DNA of 64,000 nucleotides from SZUA-35 sp965530755 (lineage in GTDB: Bacteria > Actinomycetota > Acidimicrobiia > Acidimicrobiales > SZUA-35): contig CBESNA010000002.1 in assembly GCA_965530755.1 (NCBI GenBank), positions 62,001 through 126,000 of the forward strand, given 5' to 3'. Below the pieces are notes generated by a model, which was given only the letters and a program-made list of their open reading frames with translations, made no database searches and had not been told where the DNA came from. Shown here in pieces: positions 52,243-61,304 of the stretch. Position 1 is the stretch's first letter. Every line of letters starts with the position of its first letter. A program made the position numbers and the translations under genes.

Positions 52243-52920
52243 ATGGTCGACCGACGCTCCGGGACTCGCACGCCGTTCGCAGCCGCAGCGCTGGTGATCT
52301 GCCTCCTCGCTGCTGGTTGTGCCGTGACGCGGGAGTCGACGGTGTCGGGTGCCGGCGCGATCGAGGATCAGGTCGTCGACATCGAGGGTGTTGACGACCT
52401 CGACGTCGCAACCGATCTCGATGCCGAGGAGCTGGGGGTGGACGCCGTACTCGTGATGAGCCGCGGCAACGGCCGGCCGTTCCCTGACTTCGGTGGGCCC
52501 GGTGAGCAGCGAAGGGCCGTACAACACATTCTGTCGATCGCCACCCCGATGGGGCGAGTCGACCTCTTCTCGCTCCAGGTTCTCGACGAGAACTCGAACG
52601 GGCAGTGGATGCAGTGCGAGGCCATCGCCTTCGACACCAGCATGGGCATGGGTTGTTCCGATCTCGGAGCAGCGGAGCTCGACGAGACCGGCATCGTCGG
52701 TTCGACCGGGAGCGACGAAGGGTCGGTTTATGAGCTTCGCGGCCCGAGCGACACCGCCTACTTCATCATCGAGTCAGACGGTGATCGGATCGCTGTGGTC
52801 CCCGTGGATGGCCGAGCCATTTTCTTCCAAGCCGGGGCCCATTGCGTGTCTCCACCACAGATGGTGAGCGTCCGGGTGGGCGACGTCGACGTCGACGTCT
52901 CCGAGCCAACCGTCTGCTGA
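52243..52920 (+). CDS. Lipoprotein of unknown function
   Basis: 225 aa from ATG 52243 (MVDRRSGTRTPFAAAALVIC); the frame is open back to 52156, but the signal peptide fits this start. Lipobox LLAAGCAVTR. The mature part is acidic, with VDDLDVATDLDAEELGVDAV, a glycine patch and Cys residues (MQCEAIAF, MGCSDLG, AHCVSP, PTVC). It ends the tight GT2-DUF5719-thioredoxin unit. No family recognised; possibly another client of the membrane thioredoxin. Confidence 0.65.
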   Translation: MVDRRSGTRTPFAAAALVICLLAAGCAVTRESTVSGAGAIEDQVVDIEGVDDLDVATDLDAEELGVDAVLVMSRGNGRPFPDFGGPGEQRRAVQHILSIATPMGRVDLFSLQVLDENSNGQWMQCEAIAFDTSMGMGCSDLGAAELDETGIVGSTGSDEGSVYELRGPSDTAYFIIESDGDRIAVVPVDGRAIFFQAGAHCVSPPQMVSVRVGDVDVDVSEPTVC

Positions 52921-52997
52921 GTCCACGCGATGGATCGGCAGAGCGAGGTTCGCGCCAGGATTCGCTGCTCGGTCCACGAACCGTGCGAAACCGAGGG

Positions 52998-54938
52998 TCA
53001 GTTGTCGATCACGCCTTGGCCAGGAAGGGTCTGCGGTGGTAGTGCCTGGGCGAACGCCTCGGCCGCCTTGACCGGATCCTTGGCGACAGCAATGAGCCGA
53101 TCGACCTCGGCTCCACTCACCGTTTCGTGTTCGAGGAGCTGACGGGCGATCAGGTCGAGCGCCCCGCGATTGTCGACGAGCAGGGTGCGACAGCGGACCT
53201 CCATGTCGGTCAGGATGCGCCGCGTCTCGTCGTCGATCAGCTTCGCCGTCTCGTCGGAGAACGACTTGGAATGCATCATGTCTTCGCCCAGGAACACCGG
53301 CTGATTGTCGGCGAGCGACATCGGTCCGATGGCTTCGGACATGCCCCACTCGGTCACCATGCGACGGGCCATCTGGGTTGCCTGGCGCAGATCGTCAGAC
53401 GCCCCGGAGGTGACCTCGCCGAAGATGACCTTTTCGGCGTTGCGACCGCCGAGCGCCATGATGATGCGCGCCTCTGCCTCGCTCTGCTCGATCTTGTAGC
53501 GATCTTCGGTCGGCATCGTCATCGTGACACCGAGCGCCATGCCAGTGGGGATGATCGTGACCTTGTGGACCGGATCGTGGCCCTCCTGGAGCGCAGCACA
53601 CAAGGCGTGCCCAGCTTCGTGGTAGGCGGTGCGTTCGAGGTCGGCCTGGTTGCGCACCATGGATTCGCGCTCGATGCCGAGCAGCACGCGGTCACGAGCC
53701 GAGTCGAAGTCGGCGGCATAGACCTTCTCTGCTCCGCGCCGCACTGCGAACAACGCGGCCTCGTTGACCAGATTGGACAGGTCAGCGCCGCTCATCCCCG
53801 GTGTGCCCCGGGCGATGACGTTGACGTCGACGTCGTCGGCCATGCGCTTGTGTTTGATGTGGACCTTCAGGATCTCCTTGCGGTCCTCGAGTTCGGGAAG
53901 TGACACGACGACCTGGCGGTCGAAACGGCCGGGACGCAACAGCGCCGGATCGAGAATGTCAGGTCGGTTCGTGGCGGCCATCATCACGATGCCCTCGGTC
54001 GCCTCGAAGCCGTCCATCTCGGCCAGCATCTGGTTGAGGGTCTGCTCGCGCTCGTCGTGACCGCCACCCATTCCGGCGCCACGCTTGCGACCGATGGAGT
54101 CGATCTCGTCGATGAAGATGATCGCCTTGCCCATCTTGCGAGCCTCGGAGAACAAGTCACGAACTCGGCTGGCGCCGACACCGACGAACATCTCCATGAA
54201 GTCCGAACCGGTGACCGACAGGAACGGAACGCCGGCCTCACCAGCGACAGCACGGGCGATGAGAGTCTTGCCGGTTCCGGGAGGGCCGACGAGCAGCACA
54301 CCCTTGGGAATGCGGGCACCGACATCGCCGAATTTGGAGGGGTCACGCAGGAAGTCGACGACCTCGGTGACTTCCTTCTTCACTCCTGCGTAACCGGCGA
54401 CATCGGCGAACGTGGTGCCGGGGCGCTCACTGGAATACGTCTTGGCCTTCGAACGGCCGATCGACATGATCCCGCCCATCTGGCTCTGTTGGCGGCGGGC
54501 CAACCAGTAGAGGAAGCCGATGATGAAGATGAACGGCAGCAGGAGGGGAATGAGATTGAGGAAGAAGTTCCCCGTCTTGGTGACGGGAGCGAAGTCGACG
54601 TCGTTCGAGCGCAGCAGGGCGAGGTCATCGGCCGGCCACTCGGCGAGCCCGGTGGTGTTGAACACCTCACCATCGGGTGTGGTCGCCTCGATGCGAGCCG
54701 TGGCGTTGTCGTACTCCACGGATTCGATCTCGCCCGCCTGGACCTTCGCCAGGAAGGCGTCGTAGGAGATCTTCGACGAATCATCGGCCGGAGCGGCCAT
54801 GGTGACGAACAACAACGTCGCCAGGACAGCAACAACGACCCAGGCCGACCACTTCGGCCAGCCGCCCTCGGACTTCGAGGGCAGTCGTGGATTGCGCCCA
54901 GGAGGAGGCGGCGGAGGGGTGGATCCCTTGTCAGACAT
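52998..54938 (-). CDS. ftsH: ATP-dependent zinc metalloprotease FtsH
   Basis: 646 aa from ATG 54938; the frame is open to 55055 only over the divergent gene. A Pro-rich cytosolic start (STPPPPPPGRNPR) is followed by two membrane spans (about 31-49 and 124-146) enclosing an extracytoplasmic domain. The AAA+ module has GPPGTGKT (218-225), FIDEIDSIGRKRG, ATNRPDILDPALLRPGRFDR, and the protease domain has HEAGH for zinc. The lead-in DVAGYAGVKKEVTEVVDFL differs from the common DVAGVDEAKEEL, pointing to a divergent paralogue branch. It degrades membrane and regulatory proteins. Confidence 0.95.
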   Translation of the reverse strand: MSDKGSTPPPPPPGRNPRLPSKSEGGWPKWSAWVVVAVLATLLFVTMAAPADDSSKISYDAFLAKVQAGEIESVEYDNATARIEATTPDGEVFNTTGLAEWPADDLALLRSNDVDFAPVTKTGNFFLNLIPLLLPFIFIIGFLYWLARRQQSQMGGIMSIGRSKAKTYSSERPGTTFADVAGYAGVKKEVTEVVDFLRDPSKFGDVGARIPKGVLLVGPPGTGKTLIARAVAGEAGVPFLSVTGSDFMEMFVGVGASRVRDLFSEARKMGKAIIFIDEIDSIGRKRGAGMGGGHDEREQTLNQMLAEMDGFEATEGIVMMAATNRPDILDPALLRPGRFDRQVVVSLPELEDRKEILKVHIKHKRMADDVDVNVIARGTPGMSGADLSNLVNEAALFAVRRGAEKVYAADFDSARDRVLLGIERESMVRNQADLERTAYHEAGHALCAALQEGHDPVHKVTIIPTGMALGVTMTMPTEDRYKIEQSEAEARIIMALGGRNAEKVIFGEVTSGASDDLRQATQMARRMVTEWGMSEAIGPMSLADNQPVFLGEDMMHSKSFSDETAKLIDDETRRILTDMEVRCRTLLVDNRGALDLIARQLLEHETVSGAEVDRLIAVAKDPVKAAEAFAQALPPQTLPGQGVIDN

Positions 54939-54997
54939 ACATCCGATCCTAGGTGCTGACGCCGTTCTTCCCGTGGTCGGGTCGCTAGGGTCGTCTG

Positions 54998-55726
54998 GTG
55001 ACAGCTGGCACGCCCGGGAAGGCACGAGCCGCGGCCGGCACGGCGGCATCACCACGATGGGGGTTCTCCGAGGCCGTTGCCCTGTGGGTGTTCCACATCG
55101 TCGTGTCCAGTGTGTGGGCCGTTCTCCTGATCAGCGTTTTCTACGGGGACGTGCCAGATCCGATTCCCGTGCGCCTGCTGGCCGCCAACTCGCTGGCCAT
55201 CTGGGCGGTTTACGTCATTGGGCCGATCGTGGTCACCCGAATGCGTGGGGCCGGTCCCGTCGCCGATCTCTGGCCCGGAATCACATGGACCGACGTCCCG
55301 GCCGGCCTCGCCATCGGCGCTGCACTCCAATGGATCGTGCTTCCCGTCATCTACTGGCCGCTGCTCCGGTTGACCGACGTCGATCCGTCCGCGGCGGCCC
55401 AGGACCTGGTCGACGCCATCGACGGCTCGCTCGATCTGGTGCTCTTCTCGTTGGTGGTCGCTGTCGGCGCGCCGCTCGCTGAGGAGTTCTTCTACCGAGG
55501 CATGGTGCTCCAGGGCCTTCGTCGTCACGTGCCGGACGTGGCTGCTGTCCTCGGTTCGGCCGCGCTCTTCGCTCTCGTCCACATCCAGCCCGTCCTGTTC
55601 CCCGGCACGTTCGTGCTCGGTGTGGTCGCCGCCATCGCCACCCTGCGAACCCGCCGGCTCGGAATGGCCTTTGCGATGCACGTGGGGTTCAACGGTGCGA
55701 CGCTCCTGGCGCTGCTGGCGTTTTGA
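54998..55726 (+). CDS. CPBP family intramembrane metalloprotease
   Basis: 242 aa from GTG 54998, divergent from ftsH (59 nt). About six or seven spans. The CPBP (Abi/Rce1-like) motifs are all present: EEFFYRGMVLQGLRR, FALVHIQPVLFPGTFVLG and HVGFNGATL. The glutamates and histidines form the presumed metal site. Functions in bacteria include processing of peptides and membrane proteins; target here unknown. Confidence 0.9.
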   Translation: MTAGTPGKARAAAGTAASPRWGFSEAVALWVFHIVVSSVWAVLLISVFYGDVPDPIPVRLLAANSLAIWAVYVIGPIVVTRMRGAGPVADLWPGITWTDVPAGLAIGAALQWIVLPVIYWPLLRLTDVDPSAAAQDLVDAIDGSLDLVLFSLVVAVGAPLAEEFFYRGMVLQGLRRHVPDVAAVLGSAALFALVHIQPVLFPGTFVLGVVAAIATLRTRRLGMAFAMHVGFNGATLLALLAF

Positions 55727-55824
55727 CCGTCGCAATTTGGGTCGTACTCCCCATAGCCATGGGTCAACCGGCCCCATCGTCTGTTTCGATCTCATCGCCG
55801 GGCGGTCAGCGCCGATCCAGCTGT

Positions 55825-56022
55825 ATGGGCCATGCGAACGCACAACAGTGTCACGACTGCGGCCACGATCTCGTCGAGATCGGGCTCCTCGTCGATGGCA
55901 GCAATCTCCAGATGTTCTCCTGTGATCAATGCGACAAGCGTTCCTGGCGTCGCGGCGGTGTCGTGATCGACCTGGCCGAGGCGCTCGACGAGTTCGAAGA
56001 ACACTCCGGCCGTCGACGCTGA
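55825..56022 (+). CDS. Small zinc-ribbon protein
   Basis: 65 aa from ATG 55825; in-frame starts at 55723 (TTG, overlapping the protease stop) and 55759 (ATG) would add a low-complexity N-terminus. The conserved part is QCHDCGHDLVEIGLLVDGSN then MFSCDQCDKRSWRRGG, two CxxC pairs 22 residues apart, with an acidic helical tail (IDLAEALDEFEEH). A zinc ribbon is clear; its job is not. The start is uncertain. Confidence 0.6.
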   Translation: MGHANAQQCHDCGHDLVEIGLLVDGSNLQMFSCDQCDKRSWRRGGVVIDLAEALDEFEEHSGRRR

Positions 56023-56049
56023 GGCCTCGACGGCATCAGCGATGCAGCA

Positions 56050-56113
56050 TTGCTGCGTGACGCAACTGCGTGACACAGCAACGCCTGCGTCAGCTGGCAT
56101 TATTGCTGCGCAA
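56050..56113. promoter_or_regulatory. Cluster of TTGC...GCAA palindromes and CTGCGTGAC repeats
   Basis: Within 64 bp there are TTGC-TGCGTGAC-GCAA (56050-56065), CTGCGTGAC twice with 13-bp period (56053-56061 and 56066-56074), a degenerate CTGCGTCAGC (56085-56094), and the palindrome TTGC-TGC-GCAA (56103-56113), whose last base starts the ATG of the next gene. Repeated half-sites before a long glycan operon look like an operator array. No regulator gene is adjacent. Confidence 0.4.
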
Positions 56114-58755
56114 TGAGATCCCGTTCGCTCCTCACGATCACCGGTCTCGCTGTTGCCTGTATCTGTTCGATCTTCGTTCTGGTACAGCTCCGGCCCGACC
56201 TGGTGTTCGCCGACACCACGCCCGCCGGGGGCGACATGGGCGCCCACGTGTGGGGCCCGGCGTTCCTTCGCGACCACCTGCTCACCAGCGGTCAACTCAG
56301 CGGATGGACTCCAGACTGGTATGCAGGCTTTCCCGCGTATCAGTTCTACATGGTCGTCCCGGCCCTGGCGATCCTGGCCGTCAACGCCGGATTCACGCCG
56401 TGGCTGTCGGTTCCGGTTGCCGCAGCGCTCCTCGTCTGGGCCGCCCGGCTTGCGGCTCGTCGTCCTGACCGCCGACTGCTGATCCTCGCTGCGGCGATTC
56501 TGACGGCCGTCCTGTTGGTCCCCCTTCCGTACGGCATTGCCTTCAAGGTGATCGCCGTCTCTGGCTTGGTGTTCATGCCGCTCGCCGCCTGGTGGATGGC
56601 CAGACAGGCGTCCGCCCCCGAACCGGTGCCCACTGCCCTCGCCCTGGCCGTGGTGGTGTTCCTGTTCGACACGAATTTCACGATCTACGGCGGCAACGTC
56701 GCATCCACGCTCGCCGGCGAGTTCGCCTTCGCGATGTCGCTCTGTCTCACCTTCGTCGCCGCTGGTTGGGCATTTCGAGGCATGGACGAGCATCGGCATC
56801 GCGCTTCGGCCGCGGTACTGATCGCGCTTGTTGCCCTGTGCCACATCATCCCGTTGTTCTTCCTCATCGCGACCCTGGTCATCTTGGTGGTGCTGCCAGA
56901 AGACGGCCTGCGGTTCCCTGTGGCCATGTTCGGCATCGTCTTCGCGTTGATCCCCATCGCGTTCGCTGATCGGTTCGAGGGACCCGTCACTGAAATCGCC
57001 GCGATCTCGGCCTTCGTGGTCGTACTCGGCGTGGCGTTCTTCGTCGACGAGCGGGTGCGGTCCCGGATGACATGGCTGGTGCTGACCGGGCCTGCCGCCG
57101 CGCTCCTCGCCGGGTTCTGGCTCGTGCCGTTCGTCGGCAGGCGTGATCTCTTCAACGACATGGGCTGGGAACGCCTCGACGAGGTCGGCGAGGCGCTGCT
57201 GACAACACCGATGCGCATCGCCCTCCCGATTGCCGTCGTCGGTGGTGTCCTGTCCTTCGCCACCAGGGAACGGCTGGGCATGATGTTCTCGATCCATGTC
57301 CTCACGTTCGCTGCAGCCGTCGCCAACCTGGGCGAGAGCAAGCTGTGGAACGCTCGGTTGCTGCCGTTCTTCTATCTCTCGGTCTATTGCCTCGCCGCCC
57401 TCGGCATCGCCGCCATTGCCCGCTACGCAGCCGTCGCCGTCAGCGAACGATTCGACGAGCCCGACCTCAAAGTGCTGTGGGGATCCCTCGTCGGTGGTCT
57501 CGTCTGTGTCCTGATTCTCGTCGGTATGCCCCTGCGCATCCTTCCGTTCGGGTCGACCAACGCGTCCGGTGAGTACGAATGGTTCGGTCTTCGAACCGCT
57601 GATCGCAGCTTCGTCTCGTCATGGGCGGCCTGGAACTTCTCCGGCTACGAGGAGAAGCCGAGCTTCCGTGAGTACTCGGGTGTGATCAGCGCCATGGACG
57701 AGCTCGGGCAGACCAATGGGTGTGGTCGTGCGATGTGGGAGTACGACAAGGGCCTCGACCGGTATGGCACACCGATGGCGCTCATGCTGCTCCCGCACTG
57801 GACCGACGGCTGCATCGGTTCGATGGAGGGCTTGTACTTCGAGTCATCGGCGACGACGCCGTTCCACTTCCTCAACCAGAGCGCCCTCTCGGTCGCACCA
57901 TCCAGCGCGCAGCGTGACCTTCCCTACCGGTCCTTCGATATCGACCGCGGCATCGCCCAGCTGCAGGTGATGGGTGTGCGCTACTACATGGCATTGTCAG
58001 ACGAAGCCATCGCTGCCGCTCGCAACCATCCCGATCTCACCGAGCACGTCATTGCCGAGCCCTTCGTGGTGTTCGAAGTCGACGGAACGACGCTTGCCGA
58101 GGGGCTCGTGAGCGAGCCTGTCGTCGCCAGCGGTCCCGCCGCCGATGACACCGATGAGCTTGCGAGCCGATTCGAGCTCGGCTGGCTGAGCCAGGCCGTG
58201 GAGTTCTACAACGATCCCCGCGAGTTCAACGGTCTGCCCGCCGCCGATGGTCCGGAGTCCTGGGAGCGGGTCACCACCCTGATCCCGGCCGACGGCGATC
58301 CGATCTCCGAGCCGGCATTGGTGTCTGACATCGAGGTCGGCACCGACCGCATCTCGTTCTCGGTCGACGAGATCGGCAAGCCCGTGCTCGTGAAGATCTC
58401 GTACTTCCCCAACTGGAAGGTGTCCGGCGCCGACGGCCCGTGGCGCATCGGACCGAACCTGATGGTGGTGGTCCCGACGAGCAACGATGTCGCCTTCACA
58501 TACGGACGCACATTCATCGACTGGCTCGGCATCATGTTCACCTTGATCGGCCTCGCTGCTCTCGTCACCTTCGCTCGCGACGACCGTCGTCGTGATCCGG
58601 ATCGATTCGGCGCTGGTTTCTCCCGCAGGCCCACTCGGATCTCGATGGCGCCTCCGGCGTTCGCCGCGACGCCTGCGTACGACGCGACGCAGTCTCCAGC
58701 AGATGGAATCGACCTCGTGCGTCCCGCTGGGCCAGCGGCAGCGCAAGGAGACTGA
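56113..58755 (+). CDS. Large multi-pass membrane protein, GT-C-like
   Basis: 880 aa from ATG 56113. About a dozen membrane spans in the first 500 residues are followed by a soluble domain of about 330 and a last span near residue 800. After the first span comes TPAGGDMGAHVWGPAFLRDH, then GWTPDWYAGFPAYQFYMVVP. The acidic GGDMGAH in the first extracytoplasmic loop is where GT-C polyprenyl-phosphate-sugar transferases hold catalytic acids. Next to it lies a polyprenyl-phosphate-sugar synthase candidate that would supply the donor. Family membership is inferred from architecture, not from a known homologue. Confidence 0.7.
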   Translation: MRSRSLLTITGLAVACICSIFVLVQLRPDLVFADTTPAGGDMGAHVWGPAFLRDHLLTSGQLSGWTPDWYAGFPAYQFYMVVPALAILAVNAGFTPWLSVPVAAALLVWAARLAARRPDRRLLILAAAILTAVLLVPLPYGIAFKVIAVSGLVFMPLAAWWMARQASAPEPVPTALALAVVVFLFDTNFTIYGGNVASTLAGEFAFAMSLCLTFVAAGWAFRGMDEHRHRASAAVLIALVALCHIIPLFFLIATLVILVVLPEDGLRFPVAMFGIVFALIPIAFADRFEGPVTEIAAISAFVVVLGVAFFVDERVRSRMTWLVLTGPAAALLAGFWLVPFVGRRDLFNDMGWERLDEVGEALLTTPMRIALPIAVVGGVLSFATRERLGMMFSIHVLTFAAAVANLGESKLWNARLLPFFYLSVYCLAALGIAAIARYAAVAVSERFDEPDLKVLWGSLVGGLVCVLILVGMPLRILPFGSTNASGEYEWFGLRTADRSFVSSWAAWNFSGYEEKPSFREYSGVISAMDELGQTNGCGRAMWEYDKGLDRYGTPMALMLLPHWTDGCIGSMEGLYFESSATTPFHFLNQSALSVAPSSAQRDLPYRSFDIDRGIAQLQVMGVRYYMALSDEAIAAARNHPDLTEHVIAEPFVVFEVDGTTLAEGLVSEPVVASGPAADDTDELASRFELGWLSQAVEFYNDPREFNGLPAADGPESWERVTTLIPADGDPISEPALVSDIEVGTDRISFSVDEIGKPVLVKISYFPNWKVSGADGPWRIGPNLMVVVPTSNDVAFTYGRTFIDWLGIMFTLIGLAALVTFARDDRRRDPDRFGAGFSRRPTRISMAPPAFAATPAYDATQSPADGIDLVRPAGPAAAQGD

Positions 58756-58759
58756 GGTC

Positions 58760-59914
58760 GTGCGGAGTCGACTGCGTTTGTTCGCCATTGTCGGATTGAT
58801 GGCCACCTTCCTCGATGTCGCCATCCTGTTGATGCTCGAACCGTCGCTTCCGGTCACAGTGGCCAACGGTCTGGCGCTCACCGTTGCTGCACTCGTGTCC
58901 TACTCCTTCAATCGGCGGATCACGTTCCGGGAGACGCCGCGCGCTCGCTGGGTCCGACACCCGGGCACGTTCGCTCTCGTCGCCTGCGTTGCCGGTCTCG
59001 TCGATCTCGGTGTGCTCGGCCTCGGGCTCGCACTGGGTTTCGGCCTGCTGGTGGCCAAGCTCGTAGCCGTTGCTGCTGCTGCAGTCGTGCGTTGGAGTGC
59101 CTACCGGTGGGTGCTGTTCACCGAGGTTCGCCGCGAGATGAGTGAACGCCACGATCGCCAGCCCGCCCCTGGCCGGTTCCGTCTCTCAGTCGTAGTTCCG
59201 GCCTACAACGAGGGCGATCAGATCGAAGCCACGATTCTGACCCTGCGTACCGAACTCGCAGGTGTCGTCGGGTCGGATCTGGAGATCCTCGTCGTCGACG
59301 ACGGCTCGGCAGACGACACCGCAGATCTCGCCAGACAGGCGGGGGCCACGGTGGTCGAACAGCCACACAACATGGGCAAGGGAGCCGCAGTCAGAGCGGG
59401 TGTTCTTGCCGCCGAAGGACGCTCGGTCGTGTTCACCGATGCCGATCTGGCATACCCGGCATCCATGATCCCGCCGATGCTCGAGGGACTCGAGAGTGGA
59501 TGGGATGTCGTGGTCGGGAGTCGACGCCACGAGGAGACCACCACGCTGGTCAAGGCGCGGCGCATCCGCGAACTCGGCGGTCGCGCCGTCAACCTGCTCA
59601 CCCACCTCGTGCTACTCGGTCATTTCCGTGACACGCAGTGCGGCATCAAGGGGTTCCGCAGCGACATCGGGAAGGCGCTGTTCGAACGAACGACGATCAA
59701 CGGGTTCGCCTTCGACGTCGAGGTGTTCCTCATCGCCGAGCAGGATCGATACTCGCTCACCGAGGTCCCTGTGAAGGTCGAGAACCGCCAGGGATCCTCG
59801 GTCCGCCTGGTGCGGGACACCGCCCGATTGTTGCGTGATCTGTTCCGAATCCGGCGGGCCGCGGGCAAGGGTGTCTATCGGCCCAACGCGACCCAAAGCG
59901 TCCTGGTGGGCTGA
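58760..59914 (+). CDS. GtrA domain fused to a dolichyl-phosphate-mannose-synthase-like GT2
   Basis: 384 aa from GTG 58760 (AAGGAG 9 nt upstream), four nt after the previous stop. Residues 1-125 are a four-span GtrA-type domain (VGLMATFLDVAILLMLEPS, SYSFNRRITFRE). Residues 145-384 are GT2: LSVVVPAYNEGDQIEATILT, ILVVDDGSADDTADLA, HNMGKGAAVRAGVLAAEG, FTDADLAYP and DTQCGIKGFRSDIGKALFER. The combination suggests synthesis of polyprenyl-phosphate-mannose or -glucose and its flipping by the GtrA part in one protein. In many bacteria these are separate genes. Confidence 0.88.
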   Translation: MRSRLRLFAIVGLMATFLDVAILLMLEPSLPVTVANGLALTVAALVSYSFNRRITFRETPRARWVRHPGTFALVACVAGLVDLGVLGLGLALGFGLLVAKLVAVAAAAVVRWSAYRWVLFTEVRREMSERHDRQPAPGRFRLSVVVPAYNEGDQIEATILTLRTELAGVVGSDLEILVVDDGSADDTADLARQAGATVVEQPHNMGKGAAVRAGVLAAEGRSVVFTDADLAYPASMIPPMLEGLESGWDVVVGSRRHEETTTLVKARRIRELGGRAVNLLTHLVLLGHFRDTQCGIKGFRSDIGKALFERTTINGFAFDVEVFLIAEQDRYSLTEVPVKVENRQGSSVRLVRDTARLLRDLFRIRRAAGKGVYRPNATQSVLVG

Positions 59915-59936
59915 CGGCGGAAGTAGGGTTTGGGCT

Positions 59937-61304
59937 GTGCATGACCTCGACCTCATCGTGAAGGCCTACGACATTCGTGGGACCTACCCAGAACAAATCG
60001 ACGCCGACACCTGCCGCGGGCTCGGCGTTGGTTTCGCCCGTTACATCCGATCAGTGGAGCCGGAGGCCACCAGCGTCGTGATCGCCCGGGACATGCGTCC
60101 GTCGGGGCCAGAACTGGTCAGTGCGTTCGGCGATGGCGTCCGATCGCAAGGTCTCGACGTGCTCGACATCGGTATGGGGTCGACCGACATGATCTACTTC
60201 GCCTCGGGGTCGCTGTCGATGCCGGGCGCAATGTTCACGGCTTCGCACAACCCGGCCGGGTACAACGGCATCAAGCTCTGTCGATCCGGGGCCGCTCCGA
60301 TTGGTGAGGACTCCGGCCTGGCTGACATCAAGGCCACCGCGCTGGCATGGGCGGCCGGCGACGTCGGTGACACTGACACGACCGGCTCGCTTTCCAGCCG
60401 CGACATGCTCGACGCCTTCGCCGATCATGTCCTCTCGTTCGTTGACATCGCGACGTTCCGCCCGCTCAAGGTCGTAGCCGACACCGCCAACGGGATGGGC
60501 GGGCTCGTCGTCCCGAAGATCTTCGAGACGCTCCCGTTCGACCTCGAGGTCATGTACCCCGAGCTCGACGGTACGTTCCCGAACCACGAGGCCAATCCGA
60601 TCGAAGCCAAGAACATCGTCGACCTCCAGGCCCGTGTACGCGAGGTTGGTGCCGACATCGGGCTCGCTTTCGACGGTGACGCCGATCGGGTGTTCCTCGT
60701 CGACGAGAAGGGCGATCCCGTGTCCGGTTCCCTCACCACGGCCATGCTGGCCAAGGCCACGCTCGAGAAGAGCCCGGGCGAGACCATCATCTACAACCTG
60801 ATCTGCTCCAAGGTGGTGCCCGAGGTCGTCGCCGAGAACGGTGGTACGTCCATCCGTTCCCGTGTGGGTCACTCCTTCATCAAGGCCACGATGGCCGAGA
60901 CCGGGGCCGCGTTCGGTGGTGAGCATTCGGCGCATTACTACTTCAGGGACAACTGGCGGGCGGACTCTGGGATCATCGCATCGATGATGATCCTGGCCGA
61001 GTTGTCGACCTCTGGCGGCACCCTGTCCGAGCTCCTGGGTCCGCTCAAGCGCTACTCGGCGTCTGGCGAAATCAATACTCGGGTCGCCGACACCGGCGCC
61101 GTCATCGCCCACGTCGCGTCTGTCTACAGCAATTACGACAGCGACATGCTCGACGGACTCACGGTCGATGCCGGCGACTGGTGGTTCAACCTGCGACCGT
61201 CCAACACCGAACCCCTTCTCCGGCTCAATCTGGAAGCTGCCGACGACGATGCCGTGGCGGCACGAGTTGCCGAGGTCCAGGCGGCCATGGCGGCTGCCGG
61301 CTGA
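59937..61304 (+). CDS. manB: Phosphomannomutase/phosphoglucomutase
   Basis: 455 aa from GTG 59937. It converts mannose-6-phosphate to mannose-1-phosphate. The phosphoserine loop is TASHNP with Ser103, the metal loop DGDADR is at 246-251, the sugar loop GGEHSAHYYF follows, and the phosphate loop RPSNTEPLLRLNLEA is at the C-terminus. KAYDIRGTYPEQID is the usual start. It overlaps manA (TGATG) in the order PMM-ManA-Trm112-SIS, as near the mannose locus of other actinobacteria. Confidence 0.94.
   Translation: MHDLDLIVKAYDIRGTYPEQIDADTCRGLGVGFARYIRSVEPEATSVVIARDMRPSGPELVSAFGDGVRSQGLDVLDIGMGSTDMIYFASGSLSMPGAMFTASHNPAGYNGIKLCRSGAAPIGEDSGLADIKATALAWAAGDVGDTDTTGSLSSRDMLDAFADHVLSFVDIATFRPLKVVADTANGMGGLVVPKIFETLPFDLEVMYPELDGTFPNHEANPIEAKNIVDLQARVREVGADIGLAFDGDADRVFLVDEKGDPVSGSLTTAMLAKATLEKSPGETIIYNLICSKVVPEVVAENGGTSIRSRVGHSFIKATMAETGAAFGGEHSAHYYFRDNWRADSGIIASMMILAELSTSGGTLSELLGPLKRYSASGEINTRVADTGAVIAHVASVYSNYDSDMLDGLTVDAGDWWFNLRPSNTEPLLRLNLEAADDDAVAARVAEVQAAMAAAG

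Noticed and set aside
55792..57297. Minus-strand open frame opposite the GT-C-like gene
   Set aside because: It is low-complexity Glu/Arg/Gly-rich, typical of an antisense frame of a membrane protein gene.
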